From: Acidimicrobiales bacterium
GTDB lineage: Bacteria > Actinomycetota > Acidimicrobiia > Acidimicrobiales > RAAP-2
Reading direction: 5' to 3'
Length of the DNA: 6,887 nt
Assembly (NCBI GenBank): GCA_017883125.1
Contig: JADGOD010000155.1
Coordinates: forward strand, 1 to 6,887
Under the pieces are notes generated by a model. That model had not been told where the DNA came from. It was given only the letters and a program-made list of their open reading frames with translations, and did no database searches. This document shows, in pieces, positions 4,448-6,887 of this stretch. The number at the start of each line of letters is the position of its first letter. Position 1 is the stretch's first letter. The translations under genes were made by a program, and so were the position numbers.

Positions 4448-6082
4448 TCAGTGTGCGCCGCGCGAGCGCCAGTACGCCCGAGCTTCGTGCTCCATCCGTG
4501 CCAACCGGGTGTAGTAGTCGGGGATCTCCTGGAGGTGCACGAGGGCGATCTTCGCGGTCAGCTCGAGGCTGTCGTCGGTGACGTTGGTGTCCGGATCCAC
4601 CCTGCCGTGCTGGAGCTCGACCTCCATGCCCCGGCGCAGCTCGTCAGCGCTGAAGGCCACCGCGGAGAAGTCGATCCGGAGCCGGGCGGCTGCCTGCTCG
4701 ACCTCCTTGATCGTGATGTGGGTTCTTCGCATCTCACCCTCCGCCTCTGACGAGATCGTGTCACGTCGCGCGGCGCGCAGCGCCAGCACCGCATAGACGA
4801 CGCCGCCGAGCGCGCAGAGCCCGGCAGCGGCCAGCAGCGACGGCACCTCGAGCGAGGGGAGCAGGAAGCCGACGGTTCCGAGGGCGGCGACCGTCGGGAG
4901 CGGCACCCGCCCCACGCTCCAGGGGACACGGAACGGCCGGAGTCGGTGTGGCTGGCGGATGCGAAGCACCACCACCGTGGCGTTGACGGCGACGAAGACC
5001 AAGAAGACGGCGACGTCGGTCACGCTGGCCGCGAACGTGATGTTGCCGAGCATGGCGAGACCGGCGGCGAGGATGACGCTGAGCACGAGTGCCCGCCAGG
5101 GGGCCTTGCGGGCGTTGAGCTCGGCGATCGACGGGGGGAGCGCCCCTGTTGACACCATCCCGTAGCTGAGGCGTGACGCTGCCGTCAGGCAGAGGAGGGT
5201 GGTGTTGATCGTGGCGATGAGTGCCACCGCGGTAACCACCGAGCCAGCACCGGGACCCACCGCCGCCCTCGCCACGTCGGTGAGGGGTTGGGTCGAGCGT
5301 GCCAGCCCTGACGTCCCGAGCACACTGAGGCCGGCGATGGCCACGCCCACGTAGAGAGCCGTCGAGATCCCCAGTGTGAGGAGGAGCGCTCGAGGGACGG
5401 TGCGTGTCGGTGACGCCGTCTCCTCGGAGAGTGTGATGACCTCGTCGAAGCCGATGAAGGCGAAGAAGACCAGCGCCGCCCCCTTGATGACGGGTCCACC
5501 GAGGGAGATCCCCGAGACCAGGCTGTGCGCTCCGAGGTGCGAGAGGCCCATCACGATGATGGCGACGAGCCCCCCGACCTGGATGAGGCTCAACAGGACC
5601 GTCACCCGGGTCGACCGGCCGATGCCGGCGAGCGAGACGGCGAGGAGCACGCCGAGGAGCCCGAGGGCCCCGAGTCGGACCGGCACGTGGGTGAATCCCT
5701 CCAGGTACGTGGCGAAGCCGAGGGCCACCGTCGACGCGGCGACGACCAGACCGGCGATCATGATCCAACCGACCAGGAAGGCCACGGACGGAGCGGCCAC
5801 CCGGCGGGTGTACTCGTACTCCGCTCCGGCGGCCGGGAACATCGACGCCAGCTCGGCATAGCTCAGCGCCGTCAAGGCGCTGCACCCGCCAGCGATCAAG
5901 AAGCTCAGCCAGACACCGGTGCCCGCCACCTCGGTGGCCGACCCGAGCAGGACGTAGATCCCCGCGCCCACCACGATCCCCACGCCACTCGCCGTCAGCT
6001 GCCCGAGTCCCAGGGCGCGGGTGAGGTGTGGAGGTGCTCGGTCCGCTGCCGATCGCTCTCCTGGCGCTCCGTCGTCACCCAC
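4448..6082 (-). CDS. APC-superfamily amino-acid permease fused to a C-terminal DUF5661-like domain
   Basis: A 544-residue protein. Residues 20-440 form an APC-type transporter with about 12 membrane helices. It has the helix 1 glycine motif GVGIVVGAGIY (33-43), YAELASMFPAAGAEYEY (75-91) and the helix 6 segment FFAFIGFDEVITLSEE (206-221). It should move an amino acid or amine across the cytoplasmic membrane; the substrate is unknown. After a short charged linker, residues 451-544 form a soluble domain with GMEVELQHGRVDPDTNVT (485-502), then KIALVHLQE and PDYYTRLARMEHEA. I recognise this as DUF5661, normally a stand-alone protein of roughly 90-100 residues and unknown role. One unbroken frame joins the two. 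The GTG at 6082 is the only reasonable start, as a stop lies four codons upstream; no Shine-Dalgarno is visible. A small lipoprotein gene lies 65 nt upstream on the same strand. Confidence 0.88.
   Translation of the reverse strand: MGDDGAPGERSAADRAPPHLTRALGLGQLTASGVGIVVGAGIYVLLGSATEVAGTGVWLSFLIAGGCSALTALSYAELASMFPAAGAEYEYTRRVAAPSVAFLVGWIMIAGLVVAASTVALGFATYLEGFTHVPVRLGALGLLGVLLAVSLAGIGRSTRVTVLLSLIQVGGLVAIIVMGLSHLGAHSLVSGISLGGPVIKGAALVFFAFIGFDEVITLSEETASPTRTVPRALLLTLGISTALYVGVAIAGLSVLGTSGLARSTQPLTDVARAAVGPGAGSVVTAVALIATINTTLLCLTAASRLSYGMVSTGALPPSIAELNARKAPWRALVLSVILAAGLAMLGNITFAASVTDVAVFLVFVAVNATVVVLRIRQPHRLRPFRVPWSVGRVPLPTVAALGTVGFLLPSLEVPSLLAAAGLCALGGVVYAVLALRAARRDTISSEAEGEMRRTHITIKEVEQAAARLRIDFSAVAFSADELRRGMEVELQHGRVDPDTNVTDDSLELTAKIALVHLQEIPDYYTRLARMEHEARAYWRSRGAH
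4730..4742 (-). promoter_or_regulatory. internal Shine-Dalgarno and ATG at the permease/DUF5661 junction
   Basis: On the - strand, GGAGG (4742-4738) lies 5 nt before an in-frame ATG (4732-4730). This is exactly where the DUF5661-like domain begins (Met451, MRRTHITIKEVEQ). It is a better initiation signal than that of the whole gene and would give a 94-residue free protein, the usual DUF5661 size. Part of the match is forced by Glu-Gly-Glu codons, so chance is possible. Confidence 0.45.
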
Positions 6083-6107
6083 GAGATCGAGTCAATCAGG
6101 CCAGGGC

Positions 6108-6139
6108 CGAGCCTGCACCGAGTGGTCGGAGGGGGCTCG
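6108..6139 (-). terminator. weak hairpin between lipoprotein and permease genes
   Basis: CGAGCC (6108-6113) and GGCTCG (6134-6139) form a 6-bp stem with a 20-nt loop, 9 nt past the lipoprotein stop on the - strand. It could end or attenuate transcription toward the permease. The long loop and missing T-run make it doubtful. Confidence 0.2.
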
Positions 6140-6147
6140 CTCCACCG

Positions 6148-6834
6148 CTACGGGAGCGGACCGACGTAGGTGTTGTACGCCACTACCCAGTTCGACGCCT
6201 CGGCCGCCTGGGCGGTGGCGAGAGGGAGCGCGCCGCTGCAGATCAGCTGATGGAGCCTGTTCTCGAGTCGATCCTTGACCCTCGCCCCGTAGGAGCCGGC
6301 GTACGGCTCGGGCCACAGGTTGGCTGCGGCGTTGGCCGCACCGCCGACCTCGAGGCTCACCAGGTGGTCGTACTCGTATCCGGACGTCGAGCCCGACTGG
6401 CCGTAGGCGGCCATCGATGCGCGCTTCTCGGGATAGGTGACCGACTCGGGAGGCCGGATCGTCGAGCTGTAGCCCGACGCGCAGATCGTCGAGCCGATCG
6501 TCGCCTGGGTCACCGCCGGGTTCGTCGCACCTGGCGTGCAGTGCGGATCAGGCAGCGCCACCGTGCCGGACTGCTGCCCGTACGAACACGGGCTCACCTG
6601 GATGCCGAACGATGACGCTGGCGCGGGGCCGCCCGGTGCGGTCGTCGTCGTGGGCTCGGAGGTCGTCGTGGTCCGAGCGGTGGCCGATGTGGTGGGCGCC
6701 GTCGAGGTGCTCGCCGACTTCGATGAGCTGGCCGACTGGCAGCCACTCAGGAGCGCGATGGCGGCGGCCCCGCCGATCACCACCCGCACGGACCGTCGAA
6801 TCGCGCTCCTCGTCACGTCGCCAGTCTGGCCCAC
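6148..6834 (-). CDS. lipoprotein with Ser/Thr-rich tether and HNH-like C-terminal domain
   Basis: A 228-residue exported protein. Arg residues 9-17, a hydrophobic stretch (18-29) and lipobox LSGC (29-32) predict lipidation on Cys32 and anchoring outside the cell membrane. Residues 34-75 are a Ser/Thr/Ala/Pro low-complexity tether. The folded part has LPDPHCTPGATNPAVTQATI (94-113), TICASGY (116-122) and an HNH-like core YDHLVSLEVGG...NLWPEP (155-177; D156, H157, N172), then KDRLEN and LICSG (187-201). From memory this resembles a family of secreted actinobacterial proteins with an HNH-type motif; nuclease activity is not shown. C83, C99, C118 and C199 may form disulfides. The start is uncertain: GTG 6834 gives the longest protein, while GTG 6816 gives MTRSAIRRSVRV, a more usual signal peptide. 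Neither has a clear Shine-Dalgarno. The permease gene follows 65 nt downstream. Confidence 0.8.
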   Translation of the reverse strand: MGQTGDVTRSAIRRSVRVVIGGAAAIALLSGCQSASSSKSASTSTAPTTSATARTTTTSEPTTTTAPGGPAPASSFGIQVSPCSYGQQSGTVALPDPHCTPGATNPAVTQATIGSTICASGYSSTIRPPESVTYPEKRASMAAYGQSGSTSGYEYDHLVSLEVGGAANAAANLWPEPYAGSYGARVKDRLENRLHQLICSGALPLATAQAAEASNWVVAYNTYVGPLP

Positions 6835-6887
6835 CCCAGTGACAGCTCACCGGCCACGGAGCCCCTTGGGCCTCGCCGAGCCCGTCC

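Noticed and set aside
4761..5885. 374-codon open frame on -
   Set aside because: An Arg/Gly/His-rich shadow of the permease in another frame, without membrane segments or motifs.
6847..6887. Possible last 12 codons of another - strand gene ending at TGA 6847-6849
   Set aside because: The frame is GC3-rich but far too short to support a gene; nothing else is visible in 6835-6887.

Overview
The window is GC-rich, with tightly packed genes, GTG starts and strong third-position GC. It looks like an actinobacterial chromosome. The class cannot be fixed from sequence alone, though the gene mix would fit Acidimicrobiia or a related group. There are no phage, insertion-sequence, CRISPR or plasmid signs.

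Left part (1-1775, + strand): the 3' end of an acyl-CoA dehydrogenase, a PaaI-like hotdog thioesterase and a class II aldolase/adducin-family protein lie in the same direction with 71 and 64 nt gaps. They are probably one acyl-CoA/carbon metabolism transcript. A 26-nt near-perfect palindrome lies in the gap before the aldolase-family gene.

Middle (1778-3443): a NiCoT nickel/cobalt permease on the - strand meets the aldolase-family gene tail to tail with 2 nt between the stops. Its start abuts a perfect 19-nt palindrome (2910-2928) that matches the Nur (nickel-responsive Fur family) box and covers a plausible leaderless -10. The permease therefore looks nickel-repressed. Divergent from it are two tRNA genes, tRNA-Asp(GUC) and tRNA-Phe(GAA), each followed by a similar hairpin. 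The tRNA-Phe T-loop has A at position 54 instead of T.

Right part (3444-6834): a tandem double-hotdog protein on + converges on an APC-family amino-acid permease on -. The permease reads in frame into a C-terminal DUF5661-like domain. A strong Shine-Dalgarno and ATG sit exactly at the junction, so the domain might also be made on its own. Upstream of the permease, on the same strand, is a lipoprotein with a Ser/Thr-rich tether and an HNH-like C-terminal domain.

I found no clearly new multi-gene system. The best leads are the permease-DUF5661 fusion with an embedded start, the Nur-type operator on the nickel permease, the palindrome at 936-961, and the odd tRNA-Phe with repeated hairpins.
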